A stretch of DNA of 64,000 nucleotides from Amycolatopsis sp. NBC_01480 (GCF_036227205.1 NZ_CP109442.1:5952001-6016000), one strand, 5' to 3'. Positions 1 through 9,268 are shown, numbered from the stretch's first letter. Numbers and translations are program-made. The notes: a model not told the origin generated them from the sequence alone.

Positions 1-622
1 CCGGCAGGTAGTCCACAAGTTCTTCGAGGGTGTGGACACCGACGTTGCCGACCCGCTCCAGCAGCGCGTGCAGCACGTCGACAGTGGCCCTGGCGTCGTC
101 GAGCGCGCGGTGCGTGGGCCGGGTGCGCGCGCCGAGCAGCATCGCCAGCGACGAGAGCCGGTAGCTGTGCGCCTCCTCGCGCGGGATCACGCGCCGGGCG
201 AGCTTCACCGTGCAGACCACGGTCGCGCGCGGCCAGACGTAACCGTGACCCTCGCAGGCGGCCCGCATGAAGCTGGTGTCGAAGCCCGAGTTGTGCGCGA
301 CCAGCACGGCGCCGGCGATGAACTCGAGGAACGCGGGCAGCACGCGCTCGATCCGCGGCGCGTCGTAGACCATCGCCTGGGTGATCCCGGTCAGCTCCAC
401 GATCTGCGGCGGGATCGGCGCGCCCGGGTTGACCAGCGTGGCGAACTCGCCCAGCACCTGGCCGGCGCGCACCTTGACCGCGCCGATCTCGGTGATCCCG
501 TCCGGCCCCGGCTTGGTCCCGGTGGTCTCCAGGTCGAACACGACGAACGTGGTGTCCCGCAACGGGGTGCCGAGCTCGTCGAAGGCCAGCTGCGCCTGGC
601 CGGGCCGCGGTCCGGTGTCCAT
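1..622 (-). CDS. DEDDh 3'-5' exonuclease (DnaQ-like), C-terminus cut by window edge
   Basis: The reading frame opens at ATG 622 and runs off the window start, so about 207 residues are visible. Exo I shows as VVFDLETTG (D30, E32), Exo II as HNSGFDTSF, and Exo III as [10 protein letters not shown], giving the D-E-D-H-D set of DnaQ-type proofreading or repair exonucleases that remove nucleotides from 3' ends. In mycobacteria the homologous gene (Rv2191 type) continues into a UvrC-like GIY-YIG region; whether that is so here cannot be seen. The downstream NlpC/P60 and PimB genes match the same mycobacterial neighbourhood, which supports the longer form. It is transcribed divergently from the NYN-domain gene. 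Confidence 0.85.
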   Translation of the reverse strand, partial: MDTGPRPGQAQLAFDELGTPLRDTTFVVFDLETTGTKPGPDGITEIGAVKVRAGQVLGEFATLVNPGAPIPPQIVELTGITQAMVYDAPRIERVLPAFLEFIAGAVLVAHNSGFDTSFMRAACEGHGYVWPRATVVCTVKLARRVIPREEAHSYRLSSLAMLLGARTRPTHRALDDARATVDVLHALLERVGNVGVHTLEELVDYLP

Positions 623-718
623 GATCGCGCACCCTAGGACGGCCCACCGACAATCCCGGGACGTGAGCAGCGGGTGGCGCACGGCGCGCGATCCGACGGC
701 GGGGCCTACCCTGGACCA

Positions 719-2164
719 ATGCAGCCACAGCCCGTGGAACCGGACGAAACCGGGGATGCCGTCGGCCCCTCGGCCGTCCCGGCGCGGGCCGGCGAGGCCA
801 CTGTTGGCACTGTGGGCACGGTAAACACGGCCGACGCCGCAGGCGCGGCGGACACTGTGGACGCGGCCGGCGCGCCCGAGCCCGCCACCTGGTCCGCGCT
901 GCCGGACGCGGTGCGCGAGCGGATCGCCGAGCTGGCGGCCGCCGCCGTGGCCAAGCTGCCGGTGGCGGACGTGCCGCGGCAGCTCCGGCCGGTGGCGAAG
1001 TTCGCCCCCGCCAAGCGCGCGAAGCTGGGCGGCACGGCGCTGCTGGCGGCGCTGGGCGACTCGGCGCAGTTCCGCACCGCGGTGATCGAATGGCTGCGGG
1101 AGCACCGCACCGACGTGCTCGACCCGAACGCCGCCGAATCCGTCTCCGCCGCGGCGGCCGCGGTGCTGCTCGGCGAGTCCGGCGCGGCCGGGCGGGTCCG
1201 GCTGGTCGCCAAGAACGCCGAGGAGACCGCGCTGCGCGCCGAGCGTGACGCCGCGCTGGCCCGGAACCAGCGGCTGGAGGCCGAGCTGGCCGAGCTGCGG
1301 CTGGAGCTCGAACAGGCGCGCGGGGCCGCGGAGAACGTCCGTGGGGAGCGCGAGGCCGAGGTCGAGAAGCTGTTGCGCCGGCTGCGCGAACAAGGGGTGC
1401 AGCTGCGCCAGGCCAAGGACGCGGCCGAGGCGGCGCGGGACGAGGCCGACCGCGGGGGAGCGGCGCGGGCCGTGGAACTCGAGGCGCTGAACGCCCAGCT
1501 GGGCCGTGAGCGGCAGCGGGTGGCCACCGAGCGGGCCCGGGCCGAACGCGCGTCCGCGGACGCCGAGATCGCCCGTCAGTCCGCGCGCGAGGCCCGTGAG
1601 GCCGACGAGGTGCGGCTGGCGCTGCTGATCGACACGATCGACGGGGCGGTCAGCGGCCTGCGCCGGGAACTCGCCCTCGGCGACCGCGGCGCGCGGCCCG
1701 CGGACATGGTGCGCGGCGTGACCTCCGGGCTCGGGCCCGGCGGCCGGATCCAGGACGTCCCGGCGCTGGACCGGCACCTGGCGCTGCCGAACGTCCACTT
1801 GATCGTGGACGGCTACAACGTCACCAAGACCGGTTATCCCGAGCTGGCCCTGGCCGACCAGCGCGACCGGCTGATCCACCAGCTCTCCGCCCTCGCCGCC
1901 CGGACCGCGGCCGAGGTCACCGTGGTCTTCGACGGGGCGGGCGTGCTGTCCGTGCCCGCCGCCGTGCCCCGTGGCGTGCGGGTGCTGTTCTCCGACCGCG
2001 GCGTGCTGGCCGACGACGTGATCCGCGCGCTGGTCGCGGCGGAGCCGAAGGGCCGCCCGATGGTGGTGGCGACGTCCGACCGGGCGGTCGCCGACTCCGT
2101 GCGCGCGGCCGGGGCGCACCCGGCGCCGTCGGCCGTGCTGGTCAGCCGGCTCGGCCGGGTCTGA
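719..2164 (+). CDS. NYN-domain (PIN-like) putative ribonuclease/RNA-binding protein with long coiled coil
   Basis: 481 residues. After a low-complexity Ala/Asp/Thr N-terminus there is a helical domain, then a long Ala/Glu/Arg coiled coil (about residues 165-310). The C-terminal NYN domain begins at HLIVDGYNV (D364) and continues through VVFDGAG and a late VVATSDRAV segment, the spaced acidic residues expected of the PIN-like nuclease fold. NYN proteins are metal-dependent RNases or RNA-binding proteins; the substrate here is unknown. ATG 719 is preferred over the in-frame upstream ATG 674, because a TACCCT -10-like hexamer lies 6 nt before 719 and no ribosome site is visible, suggesting a leaderless message. 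Confidence 0.8.
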   Translation: MQPQPVEPDETGDAVGPSAVPARAGEATVGTVGTVNTADAAGAADTVDAAGAPEPATWSALPDAVRERIAELAAAAVAKLPVADVPRQLRPVAKFAPAKRAKLGGTALLAALGDSAQFRTAVIEWLREHRTDVLDPNAAESVSAAAAAVLLGESGAAGRVRLVAKNAEETALRAERDAALARNQRLEAELAELRLELEQARGAAENVRGEREAEVEKLLRRLREQGVQLRQAKDAAEAARDEADRGGAARAVELEALNAQLGRERQRVATERARAERASADAEIARQSAREAREADEVRLALLIDTIDGAVSGLRRELALGDRGARPADMVRGVTSGLGPGGRIQDVPALDRHLALPNVHLIVDGYNVTKTGYPELALADQRDRLIHQLSALAARTAAEVTVVFDGAGVLSVPAAVPRGVRVLFSDRGVLADDVIRALVAAEPKGRPMVVATSDRAVADSVRAAGAHPAPSAVLVSRLGRV

Positions 2165-2251
2165 CACCCGCGTCTGCTCCCGCCGCGCCGGAATTGTCGG
2201 TGGTGGCTCCTACCGTGTGTTCAGGAAGCACGGCTGGGTGAGGAGACCCAC

Positions 2252-2509
2252 ATGGACGAGAGCCCGTTGCGCCGCCCGCCCGGCGCGCTGGACATCGGTT
2301 TGGCGGACATCGGCGACCTGGTGGTCGACTGCGACCGCTGCGCGGTGCGTGGCGACGCGTGCGGCGACTGCGTGGTGAGCGCGTTGCTCGGCCCACCCGT
2401 CGCGCTCGCTTGGGACGCGGACGAACGGCGGGCGGTCGACGCGCTCGCCGAAGCGGGGATGGTGCCGCGGCTGCGCCTGGTGACCGGGCCGGAACGGAGG
2501 TCCGCCTGA
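2252..2509 (+). CDS. Small conserved actinobacterial protein with Cys cluster
   Basis: 85 residues, unrecognised function. The central stretch CDRCAVRGDACGDC has four cysteines in CxxC-x6-CxxC spacing, so it could bind a zinc ion or an iron-sulphur cluster. There is no signal peptide or membrane segment. It follows the NYN-domain gene on the same strand after about 87 nt. The ATG is preceded by a GAGGAG-like purine run (ggtgaggagaccc). It looks like a real gene because codon bias fits and the Cys motif is coherent, but no role can be assigned from sequence. Confidence 0.65.
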   Translation: MDESPLRRPPGALDIGLADIGDLVVDCDRCAVRGDACGDCVVSALLGPPVALAWDADERRAVDALAEAGMVPRLRLVTGPERRSA

Positions 2510-2932
2510 CCCGGCCGGGGGAGGCCGCCGCGCCGAGTGGTCGATCTGATCGGGTGAACGGTACGTAGCTGATTAGTGCCGGAATGACACCGTGCAGTAT
2601 GACCGCCGTCACATATTTCCTCCCCTGCTGGTCCGATGGTGTTTCGCCGAACTACGGAGAGTTTTTACGGGGGGCCTAGTGGACGTGGTCGCGGTCTTTT
2701 CGTAACCTGTCCGAGATCTCGTGGCCAGCAGCCGTCGGCAAGACGGCGACACGGGATCGCCGCCGGACCGGCTTTGTCGGGGAGCAGGTACCGGGACCAC
2801 ACCGCGTGCGTGAGGCTGATGCGCTGAAGCACGGCCGGAACGCGGGCGGTGGGCGTGCGGAAGAGGGCCCCCGACCTCTTCGGCGCCGAGGCTCCGGACG
2901 GCGGCCCGACAGCAAAGGAGACACGCGCGACC
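2510..2932 (+). promoter_or_regulatory. Long untranslated leader upstream of the NlpC/P60 gene; candidate riboswitch (ydaO/c-di-AMP type)
   Basis: This 423-nt stretch has no convincing gene. It starts AT-richer (around 2570-2665, a likely promoter zone) and becomes strongly structured. From about 2730 it has stem-forming segments (ccgtcggcaagacgg and its surroundings), then gtcggggagcaggtaccggg near 2778-2797, and ends with cggcccgacagcaaaggag before the start codon. In actinobacteria, cell-wall NlpC/P60 and Rpf genes are often preceded by the c-di-AMP-sensing ydaO leader, and the ggggagc and ccgacagc words recall it. I could not fold or align the region, so the class is only a suggestion. 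Confidence 0.35.
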
Positions 2933-3997
2933 GTGCAGTCGCATCCAGTCAAGCGCGTGGTGTCAGGTGCCCTCGCGGCGGCCTCGGTGTTCGCTATCGT
3001 CGCCGTGGCCCAGCCGGCCGCCACAGCCAACGCAGCTCCCTCCCCCTCCCTCCAGGCCCCTCCCGACTCAGGCTCGAGCTCGGACGCCCTCGCCAAGTAC
3101 CGCGACCTCGCGGCGCAGGCCGAGAAGGCGAACGAGGACCTCCTCAAGGCCCAGGACGACCTGACCGCCAGGCAGGCCGACCTGGACAAGGCCAACGCCG
3201 GGGTCAACGCCGCCAAGGACCAGGCGGCCCAGGCCGCGGGCAACGAGAAGAAGTACCGGGTCGACGTCGACAAGTTCGCCGGCGCCTCGTTCCTCTCCGG
3301 TGTCCAGATGAACAAGCTTTCGGCGCTGCTCGCCGGGACCTCCACGCAGGAGTTCCTCGAGCGCTCCTCGGCCCTGGACCAGATCGCCGCCGAGAAAGAC
3401 GCCGCGCTCAGCGGGCTGTCCGACGCGGTGCAGAAGGCGGCGGCCGCCGAGAAGCTCGCGACCGACTCCGCCAAGAAGGCCACGGACGCCCGTGACGCCG
3501 CGGCGAAGCTGACCGAGGACATCAAGGCCAAGCAGCAGTCGCTGAAGGACCAGACCGACGCGCTGACGAAGCAGTACAGCTTCCTGAGCAAGTCGGACAA
3601 GGCCTCGCAGAGCGACACCGGCGGTGCCGCGCCGAACGTCCCGGCTCCCGGGCCGCAGGCGCAGCAGGCGATCAACGCGGCGCTGAGCAAGCTCGGCAGC
3701 GCGTACGTCTGGGGCGCGACCGGCCCGTCGACGTTCGACTGCTCGGGCTTGATGCAGTGGGCCTACAAGCAGGCCGGCATCACGCTGCCGCGCTCGAGCC
3801 GGGAGCAGTCGACCTTCGGCACCGCGGTCTCGCGCAGCCAGCTGCAGCCGGGTGACCTGGTGTTCTACTACACGCCCGTGTCGCACGTCGGCATGTACCT
3901 GGGCGACGGCAAGATGGTGCACGCGCCGACCTCCGGTGACGTCGTCAAGATCTCGCCGCTGCAGAGCCAGTACGTCGGCGCCCGCCGCGTGAGCTGA
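2933..3997 (+). CDS. Secreted NlpC/P60 peptidoglycan endopeptidase (RipC-like)
   Basis: 354 residues. A signal peptide (positive start, then a hydrophobic run ending PAATANA) is followed by a long coiled coil (about residues 45-225), a Pro/Gly linker, and a C-terminal NlpC/P60 domain. Catalytic Cys270 is in TFDCSGLMQW and His318 in VSHVGMY, with a third polar site at MVHAP. The family cleaves peptide stems of peptidoglycan, and the coiled coil resembles the FtsEX-regulated RipC/CwlO type. GTG 2933 is chosen because an AAGGAG lies upstream and the signal peptide starts there; the in-frame ATG 2849 would place 28 polar residues in front. Gene order matches M. tuberculosis Rv2190c. Confidence 0.9.
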   Translation: MQSHPVKRVVSGALAAASVFAIVAVAQPAATANAAPSPSLQAPPDSGSSSDALAKYRDLAAQAEKANEDLLKAQDDLTARQADLDKANAGVNAAKDQAAQAAGNEKKYRVDVDKFAGASFLSGVQMNKLSALLAGTSTQEFLERSSALDQIAAEKDAALSGLSDAVQKAAAAEKLATDSAKKATDARDAAAKLTEDIKAKQQSLKDQTDALTKQYSFLSKSDKASQSDTGGAAPNVPAPGPQAQQAINAALSKLGSAYVWGATGPSTFDCSGLMQWAYKQAGITLPRSSREQSTFGTAVSRSQLQPGDLVFYYTPVSHVGMYLGDGKMVHAPTSGDVVKISPLQSQYVGARRVS

Positions 3998-4010
3998 GCA
4001 GGACCCTTCG

Positions 4011-4046
4011 AACGGGGCGGTACCGCGACTGCGGTGCCGCCCCGTT
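4011..4046 (+). terminator. Strong intrinsic-type hairpin after the NlpC/P60 gene
   Basis: Arms aacggggcggtaccgc and gcggtgccgccccgtt pair over 16 bp with a single T/G-type mismatch and a 4-nt loop (gact), 13 nt past the stop codon. Only a short T run follows, as is common in actinobacteria. Confidence 0.7.
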
Positions 4047-4078
4047 TCGCGTCCGCGCGCCTCAGTAGCCTTCCGGGT

Positions 4079-5236
4079 GTGCTGAGGACCCTGCTCGTGA
4101 CCAACGACTTCCCGCCGCGCCCCGGGGGGATCCAGAACTACCTCAACTCGCTGGCCACCCGGCTGCCCGGGGACGACCTGGTCGTCTACGCGCCGTCGTG
4201 GGAGGGGAAGTCCGGTTCGCACGTCGAGTTCGACGCCGCCGCGCCGTTCGAGGTGGTCCGGCACCCGACGTCGCTGATGCTGCCGACGCCCGACGTGCTG
4301 CGCCGCGCGAAGCAGATCATGCGCGCGAGGGACTGCGAAGCCGTGTGGTTCGGCGCCGCGGCGCCGCTCGCGCTGCTGGGGCAGCCGCTGCGCCAGGCCG
4401 GCGCGCGCCGGGTGGTCGCGTCCACGCACGGGCACGAGGTCGGCTGGTCGATGCTGCCGGGCTCGCGGCAGGCCCTGCGCCGGATCGGCGACACGGTGGA
4501 CGTGCTCACGTACGTCAGCAAGTACACGCGAAGGCGCTTCGCTGCGGCCTTCGGGCCGTTGGCGGGGCTGGAGCTGCTGCCGTCAGGAGTGGACACCACA
4601 CTGTTCGCCCCGGACGCCGGCGCGCGAGAGGAGATCCGCGCGCGCCACGGCCTCGGCGACCGCCCGACGGTGGTGTGCGTCTCGCGGCTGGTGCCGCGCA
4701 AGGGCCAGGACATGCTGATCCGCGCGCTGCCCGGGCTGCGCGAGCGCGTGCCGGGCGCGGCGCTGCTGATCGTCGGCGGCGGCCCGTACCGCAAGCACCT
4801 GACGCAGCTGGCCGGCGAACTCGGCGTGAGCGAGCATGTGGTGATCACCGGCTCCGTGCCGTGGTCCGAGCTGCCGGCGCACTACAACGCGGGCGACGTG
4901 TTCGCGATGCCCGCGCGCACCCGCGGCAAGGGCCTCGACGTGGAGGGGCTCGGGATCGTCTACCTGGAGGCGTCGGCGACCGGGCTGCCGGTCGTCGCGG
5001 GCACCTCCGGCGGCGCGCCCGAGGCGGTGCTGGACGAGGTGACCGGCCACGTCGTCGACGGGCGGGACGTCGGCCAGCTGCGCGAGACGCTGGCCGCCCT
5101 GCTGGCCGACCCCGTGCACGCCCGCCGGATGGGCGAGGCGGGCCGCGCCTGGGTCAAGGAGAACTGGCGTTGGGACACCATGGCGGCGCGGCTCTCCGGC
5201 CTGCTCGACGGCGATCCGGTTTCCTCGGTCCGGTGA
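4079..5236 (+). CDS. pimB: GT4 glycosyltransferase, PimB-type phosphatidylinositol mannoside mannosyltransferase
   Basis: 385 residues, GT-B fold. The N-terminal acceptor domain opens with LLVTNDFPPRPGGIQNYL (the GG loop of GT4 enzymes). The donor domain holds VCVSRLVPRKGQDMLI and EGLGIVYLEASATGLP, the ExxxxxxxE sugar-nucleotide site. PimB (Rv2188c) adds the second mannose to phosphatidylinositol monomannoside with GDP-mannose at the inner membrane face. The neighbouring NlpC/P60 and exonuclease genes match Rv2190c and Rv2191, supporting this assignment over other GT4 enzymes. GTG 4079 fits homologue length; TAGCCT lies 7 nt upstream with no ribosome site, so the message may be leaderless. 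An ATG at 4034 in frame is less likely. Confidence 0.8.
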   Translation: MLRTLLVTNDFPPRPGGIQNYLNSLATRLPGDDLVVYAPSWEGKSGSHVEFDAAAPFEVVRHPTSLMLPTPDVLRRAKQIMRARDCEAVWFGAAAPLALLGQPLRQAGARRVVASTHGHEVGWSMLPGSRQALRRIGDTVDVLTYVSKYTRRRFAAAFGPLAGLELLPSGVDTTLFAPDAGAREEIRARHGLGDRPTVVCVSRLVPRKGQDMLIRALPGLRERVPGAALLIVGGGPYRKHLTQLAGELGVSEHVVITGSVPWSELPAHYNAGDVFAMPARTRGKGLDVEGLGIVYLEASATGLPVVAGTSGGAPEAVLDEVTGHVVDGRDVGQLRETLAALLADPVHARRMGEAGRAWVKENWRWDTMAARLSGLLDGDPVSSVR

Positions 5237-5237
5237 A

Positions 5238-5345
5238 GCGCCCCAATGCGGCGTTGGTTGCGTGGAATCAAGGCTGGGCGTGGAGCGCCTCCGTTGAGGG
5301 TGGTGGTGGGGCAGGGCCGGAGCACCGAACGCCACATTGGGGCGC
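5238..5345. repeat. 18-bp inverted repeat with 72-nt spacer between convergent genes
   Basis: Left arm gcgccccaatgcggcgtt (5238-5255) and right arm aacgccacattggggcgc (5328-5345) pair with one mismatch. It begins 1 nt after the pimB stop and ends 22 nt before the stop of the opposing uridine-kinase-like gene. It may act as a two-way terminator or be a dispersed palindromic element. Confidence 0.7.
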
Positions 5346-5367
5346 ATCGGCGGGGCTCAGGCGGGGG

Positions 5368-6003
5368 TCAGGACTCGGGTTCGTAAACGGCTGGGTGGCG
5401 CGGGTCGTCCACGCGCACCACGACGTCCGCCAGCGTGCTCGGGTCGACCTCTTCCTCGTAACGCTCGTACGCGGGCAGCGCCCACTGGGCGTCCTCAGGC
5501 ACGCGTCGGCGCAGCGCGGCCGGTGACAGCCACAGGTGCACGACCAGGTCGAAGCTGAGGCCGGCGCCCAGCAGGAACTCCCCGTCCACCAGCACCACGC
5601 CGCGCTCGGGCACGGGGACGCGGGGGAGCCGGGTGGCGCGGTCGCGCTCGGGGTCCCACAGCGCGGGCAGGACCTCGCCCGTGCCGTCTTCGGCGAGCGG
5701 GTCGAGCACCTCGCGGCGCAGGCCGCCCAGGTCGAGCCAGTCGGTGTAGCGCGCGTCCGGGTTGCGCTTGCCGTGCTCGAACCGGAGCGACGCGGGGCGC
5801 AGGAACCCGCGGGCCGGCACCCGCACGGCCGGGCGGCCCAGCAGGCGCAGGGGATCGGCCAGGGCGTCGGCCAGCTCGGCGGTCGCGGTCGCGCCGTCGG
5901 CGCCGTCCACCGCCACCGCCAGGCGCCCGCGCTGGGTGAGCGAGTCGATGCGGGCGGTCAGCTCGGCGGCCAGCGCGGCGGGGGAAATGGGTCGGTAGCG
6001 CAC
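5368..6003 (-). CDS. Uridine-kinase-like P-loop protein with degenerate Walker A
   Basis: 211 residues from GTG 6003. The layout follows the actinobacterial uridine kinase family: a beta strand and loop at RLAVAVDGADGATATAEL, then FLRPASLRFEHGKRNPD, the substrate-side WDPERDRATR, and VVLVDGEFLLG. True uridine kinases need GxxxxGK[S/T] to bind ATP, but here the loop carries Ala/Thr where the lysine should be, so phosphotransfer is doubtful. A divergent start lies only 64 nt from the SRPBCC gene. The assignment rests on overall family resemblance; function is uncertain. Confidence 0.7.
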   Translation of the reverse strand: MRYRPISPAALAAELTARIDSLTQRGRLAVAVDGADGATATAELADALADPLRLLGRPAVRVPARGFLRPASLRFEHGKRNPDARYTDWLDLGGLRREVLDPLAEDGTGEVLPALWDPERDRATRLPRVPVPERGVVLVDGEFLLGAGLSFDLVVHLWLSPAALRRRVPEDAQWALPAYERYEEEVDPSTLADVVVRVDDPRHPAVYEPES

Positions 6004-6067
6004 AGCAGAAGATCCTGCACCCCGGCCGCCGGCGGGTTTTGTCGGTGCCGGATGCCATGATGGGGGC

Positions 6068-6481
6068 ATGAGTGAAGAGGTGGGGAAAACCGCGCAAAGT
6101 GGTTGGGAGATAGGGGTTTCCCGCACGCTGCCGTATTCCGGCGCGCGGCTGTGGGAGTTCCTGCTGGGCCGCGAGGGCGTGGAGGTCTGGCTCGGCGCCG
6201 GGGTGGAGCTGCCGCGCGGGCGCGGCGAGGGGTACGAGACGGCGAACGGCATCACCGGGGAGATCCGCAGCTTCCACGAGGGCACCCGGGTGCGGCTGAC
6301 CTGGCGCCCGAAGGACTGGGACCACGACTCCACGCTGCAGCTGACGGTGGTGGACCAGGGGCGGCGAAGCACGCTCAAGTTCCACCAGGAATGGCTCGCC
6401 GACGCCGCGGAGCGCGCCGAGCAGCGGGCATACTGGAAGGACGTGACCGAGCGCGTCGCGGCGGCGCTGGCCGAGCGCTGA
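6068..6481 (+). CDS. SRPBCC / AHSA1-like domain protein
   Basis: 137 residues, a single START-like helix-grip domain. It has the typical opening ISRTLPYSGARLWEFLLG-like helix, the turn TGEIRSFHEGTRVRLTW in mid-protein, and a C-terminal helix (EQRAYWKDVTERVAAALAE) that would cover a hydrophobic pocket. Such proteins bind lipids, polyketides or other small hydrophobic molecules, or act as Hsp90-activator relatives; the ligand cannot be told. It sits 43 nt before the P450 gene on the same strand, so the two may be co-expressed. No ribosome site is obvious ahead of ATG 6068. Confidence 0.8.
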   Translation: MSEEVGKTAQSGWEIGVSRTLPYSGARLWEFLLGREGVEVWLGAGVELPRGRGEGYETANGITGEIRSFHEGTRVRLTWRPKDWDHDSTLQLTVVDQGRRSTLKFHQEWLADAAERAEQRAYWKDVTERVAAALAER

Positions 6482-6524
6482 GGCCGGGAGCACCGGCCGG
6501 ACACACCGACTCCGGGGGAATCGC

Positions 6525-7727
6525 GTGACTGTGGAAGAAGTGCCCGCGATGGGCGAAGAATTCATGCAGCACACCCATTCGACGCTGGCGCGGCTGCGCG
6601 ACGAGGGCCCGGTGCGCCCGATCGCCATGCCGCGCGGCACGCCGTCGTACCTGGTGACCGGCTACGAGGACGCCCGCGCGCTGCTGAACGACCCGCGCAT
6701 CAGCAAGGACAGCGCCGGCGCGCACCAGCTGATCGCGGCGAAGATCGGCCCGGAGAACGCCGTCTTCAGCGAGGCGCTCGCCGCGCACATGCTGAATGCC
6801 GACCCGCCGCAGCACACGCGGCTGCGCAAGCTGATCAACAAGGCGTTCACCGCCCGCACGGTCGCCCGGCTCCGCCCGCGGATCGAAGAGATCACCGCGG
6901 CGCTGCTCGACGAGATGGCGGGCCGCGACCAGGTCGACCTGATGCCGGCGTACGCCGGACCGGTGCCGATCACGGTGATCTGCGAGCTGCTCGGGATCCG
7001 CGAGGAGGACCGCGGCGAGTTCACCGGCTGGTCCAACATCCTGCTCTCGTCCGCCGAGGCCGAGCAGATGCAGTCGGCCGGGCACTCGATGCACGAATAC
7101 CTGACCGCGCTGGTCGGGCAGAAGCGCGCCGAGCCGGGGCCGGACCTGCTGTCCGACCTCGTGCTGACCACCGACGAGGGTGACTCGCTGGACGAAGAAG
7201 AGCTGGTCTCCATGGCCTTCCTGCTGCTGGTCGCGGGCCACGAGACCACGGTGAACCTGATCGCGAACGCGACGCTGGCGCTGCTGCGCGCGCCCGAGCA
7301 GCTGGCGAAGCTGAGGGCCGACCCGAGCCTGCTGCCCGGCGCGGTCGAGGAGTTCCTGCGCTTCGACGGCCCGATCAACATCGCCACCATCCGGTTCACC
7401 AAGGAGCCGATCGAGGTCGGTGGCACGACGATCCCGGAGGGCGAGTTCGTCCAGGTGTCGCTGCTGGCCGCGAACCGCGACGCGGAGCGCTTCCCCGATC
7501 CGGACGAGCTGGACGTCACGCGGCCCGCGGGCGGGCACGTGGCGTTCGGGCACGGCATCCACTACTGCGTCGGCGCTCCGCTGGCCCGGCTGGAGGCCGA
7601 GATCGCGCTGGGCGGGCTGCTCGCGCGGTTCCCGGACCTGCGCCTGGCCGTCGAGCCGGACCAGCTGCGCTACCGCAACAGCACCCTCGTGCACGGCCTG
7701 CAGGAGCTGCCCGTGCTGCTGCGCTGA
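6525..7727 (+). CDS. Cytochrome P450 (CYP107-like)
   Basis: 400 residues from GTG 6525. The I-helix oxygen-binding motif AGHETT is at residues 237-242, the ExxR motif appears as EEFLRF, and the heme loop VAFGHGIHYCVGAPLARLE carries the ligand Cys348. The protein is soluble, of class I bacterial type needing ferredoxin and a reductase, neither of which is encoded nearby. bioA starts 25 nt downstream on the same strand. In Bacillus the P450 BioI (CYP107H1) supplies the pimeloyl precursor for biotin, so a similar role is possible but unproven. A secondary-metabolite or xenobiotic hydroxylase is the alternative. Confidence 0.92.
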   Translation: MTVEEVPAMGEEFMQHTHSTLARLRDEGPVRPIAMPRGTPSYLVTGYEDARALLNDPRISKDSAGAHQLIAAKIGPENAVFSEALAAHMLNADPPQHTRLRKLINKAFTARTVARLRPRIEEITAALLDEMAGRDQVDLMPAYAGPVPITVICELLGIREEDRGEFTGWSNILLSSAEAEQMQSAGHSMHEYLTALVGQKRAEPGPDLLSDLVLTTDEGDSLDEEELVSMAFLLLVAGHETTVNLIANATLALLRAPEQLAKLRADPSLLPGAVEEFLRFDGPINIATIRFTKEPIEVGGTTIPEGEFVQVSLLAANRDAERFPDPDELDVTRPAGGHVAFGHGIHYCVGAPLARLEAEIALGGLLARFPDLRLAVEPDQLRYRNSTLVHGLQELPVLLR

Positions 7728-7752
7728 GCCGGGGGCGACGTAGGGTCGGCGG

Positions 7753-9039
7753 GTGGAAACCAGCGCCGCCGACCTGCTCGCCCTCGACGCCGCCCATGTC
7801 TGGCACCCGTATGCGCCGATGCCGGGCCGGGTGCCGCCGCTGCTGGTCACCGAGGCCGGCGGGGTGCGGCTCCGCCTGGCCGACGGCCGGGAGCTGATCG
7901 ACGGCATGTCGTCCTGGTGGGCGGCGATCCACGGCTACCGGCACCCGGTGCTCGACGCCGCGCTGATGAGGCAGGCCGGCCGGATGAGCCACGTGATGTT
8001 CGGCGGGCTCACCCACGAGCCCGCGATCACGCTGGCGAAAACGCTGGTCGACCTGACGCCCGAGGGCCTCGAGCACGTGTTCCTGTGCGATTCCGGCTCG
8101 GTCTCGATCGAGGTCGCGGTCAAGATGTGCCTGCAGTACCAGCGTTCGCGCGGCCGGACGGCGAAACGGCGGCTGCTGACCTGGCGCGGCGGCTACCACG
8201 GTGACACGTTCACGCCGATGAGCGTGTGCGATCCGGACGGCGGCATGCACTCGCTGTGGCGGGGGGTGCTGCCGGAGCAGGTGTTCGTGCCCGAGCCGCC
8301 CGCGGGCTTCGCCGCCCCGCCGGAACAGTCCTATGTGGACATGCTGGACGCGGCGCTGGCCGAGCACGCCGGTGAACTGGCCGCGGTGATCGTCGAACCC
8401 GTGGTGCAGGGCGCCGGCGGCATGCGCTTCCACCACCCCGGTTACCTGCGCGCGCTGCGGGAGCTCACGCGAAAGCACGACGTGCTGCTGGTGTTCGACG
8501 AGATCGCCACCGGTTTCGGCCGCACGGGCCGGATGTTCGCGGCGGAGCACGCCGGCGTGACGCCCGACGTGCTGTGCCTCGGCAAGGCGCTGACCGGGGG
8601 CTACCTCACGATGGCCGCCGCGCTGTGCACGCCCGAGATCGCCGAGGCCATCGCCCGTGGCGAGCTGCCGGTGCTGGCGCACGGGCCGACGTTCATGGGC
8701 AACCCGCTCGCCTCGGCCGTCGCGAACGCGTCGCTGGGGCTGCTCGCCGACGGCGCCTGGGAGGGCGACGTCGCCCGCATCGAGACGGGCCTGCGGCGGG
8801 GCCTGGAGCCGGCGCGCGACCTGCCGGGCGTGCGGGACGTGCGCGTGCTCGGCGCCATCGGCGTGCTGCAGCTGGACCACGAGGTGGACCTGGGCCTCGC
8901 GACCGACATCGTGACGGCGAACGGCGCGTGGCTGCGGCCGTTCCGCGACCTGATCTACGCGATGCCGCCGTACGTGACGGGTGACGAGGACCTGGCCGTG
9001 ATCACCGGCGCGATGCTCGCCGCAGCCGAAAAAGCCTGA
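7753..9039 (+). CDS. bioA: Adenosylmethionine-8-amino-7-oxononanoate aminotransferase
   Basis: 428 residues, PLP fold-type I class III aminotransferase. It converts 7-keto-8-aminopelargonate to 7,8-diaminopelargonate with S-adenosylmethionine as amino donor, the antepenultimate biotin step. Visible marks are HVWHPYAPM near the start, [12 protein letters not shown], the PLP phosphate loop [13 protein letters not shown], the [12 protein letters not shown] aspartate, and Schiff-base Lys278 in [15 protein letters not shown] 7753 has TAGGGT 6 nt upstream and no ribosome site, so it may also be transcribed leaderless. bioD and bioB lie 5 kb on, beyond two transporter genes, and bioF is missing here. 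Confidence 0.95.
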   Translation: METSAADLLALDAAHVWHPYAPMPGRVPPLLVTEAGGVRLRLADGRELIDGMSSWWAAIHGYRHPVLDAALMRQAGRMSHVMFGGLTHEPAITLAKTLVDLTPEGLEHVFLCDSGSVSIEVAVKMCLQYQRSRGRTAKRRLLTWRGGYHGDTFTPMSVCDPDGGMHSLWRGVLPEQVFVPEPPAGFAAPPEQSYVDMLDAALAEHAGELAAVIVEPVVQGAGGMRFHHPGYLRALRELTRKHDVLLVFDEIATGFGRTGRMFAAEHAGVTPDVLCLGKALTGGYLTMAAALCTPEIAEAIARGELPVLAHGPTFMGNPLASAVANASLGLLADGAWEGDVARIETGLRRGLEPARDLPGVRDVRVLGAIGVLQLDHEVDLGLATDIVTANGAWLRPFRDLIYAMPPYVTGDEDLAVITGAMLAAAEKA

Positions 9040-9268
9040 ATTCACCCCAACGGGTGTGACCTGGCTCATCCATCACGGTGTGTTGACGGCGGGCCACGCG
9101 GACTCGTCGAAAATCTGGGGTTTCCACGCGATCAGGTGTGCCGTGCTTCGTCATGCTCTAACTGGTTGGCGAGGAAGATCCTTTACGTCCTAGTTACCGC
9201 ATTCACAAGCGAACCTGAAGCCCGTTCGCGTAGCGGACTTTTCGCCGGTTTTCCGCTTTCCTACCGGC

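Noticed and set aside
2849..2932. ATG 2849 as start of the NlpC/P60 protein
   Set aside because: It would put 28 polar residues before the signal peptide; GTG 2933 has an AAGGAG and gives a normal signal sequence.
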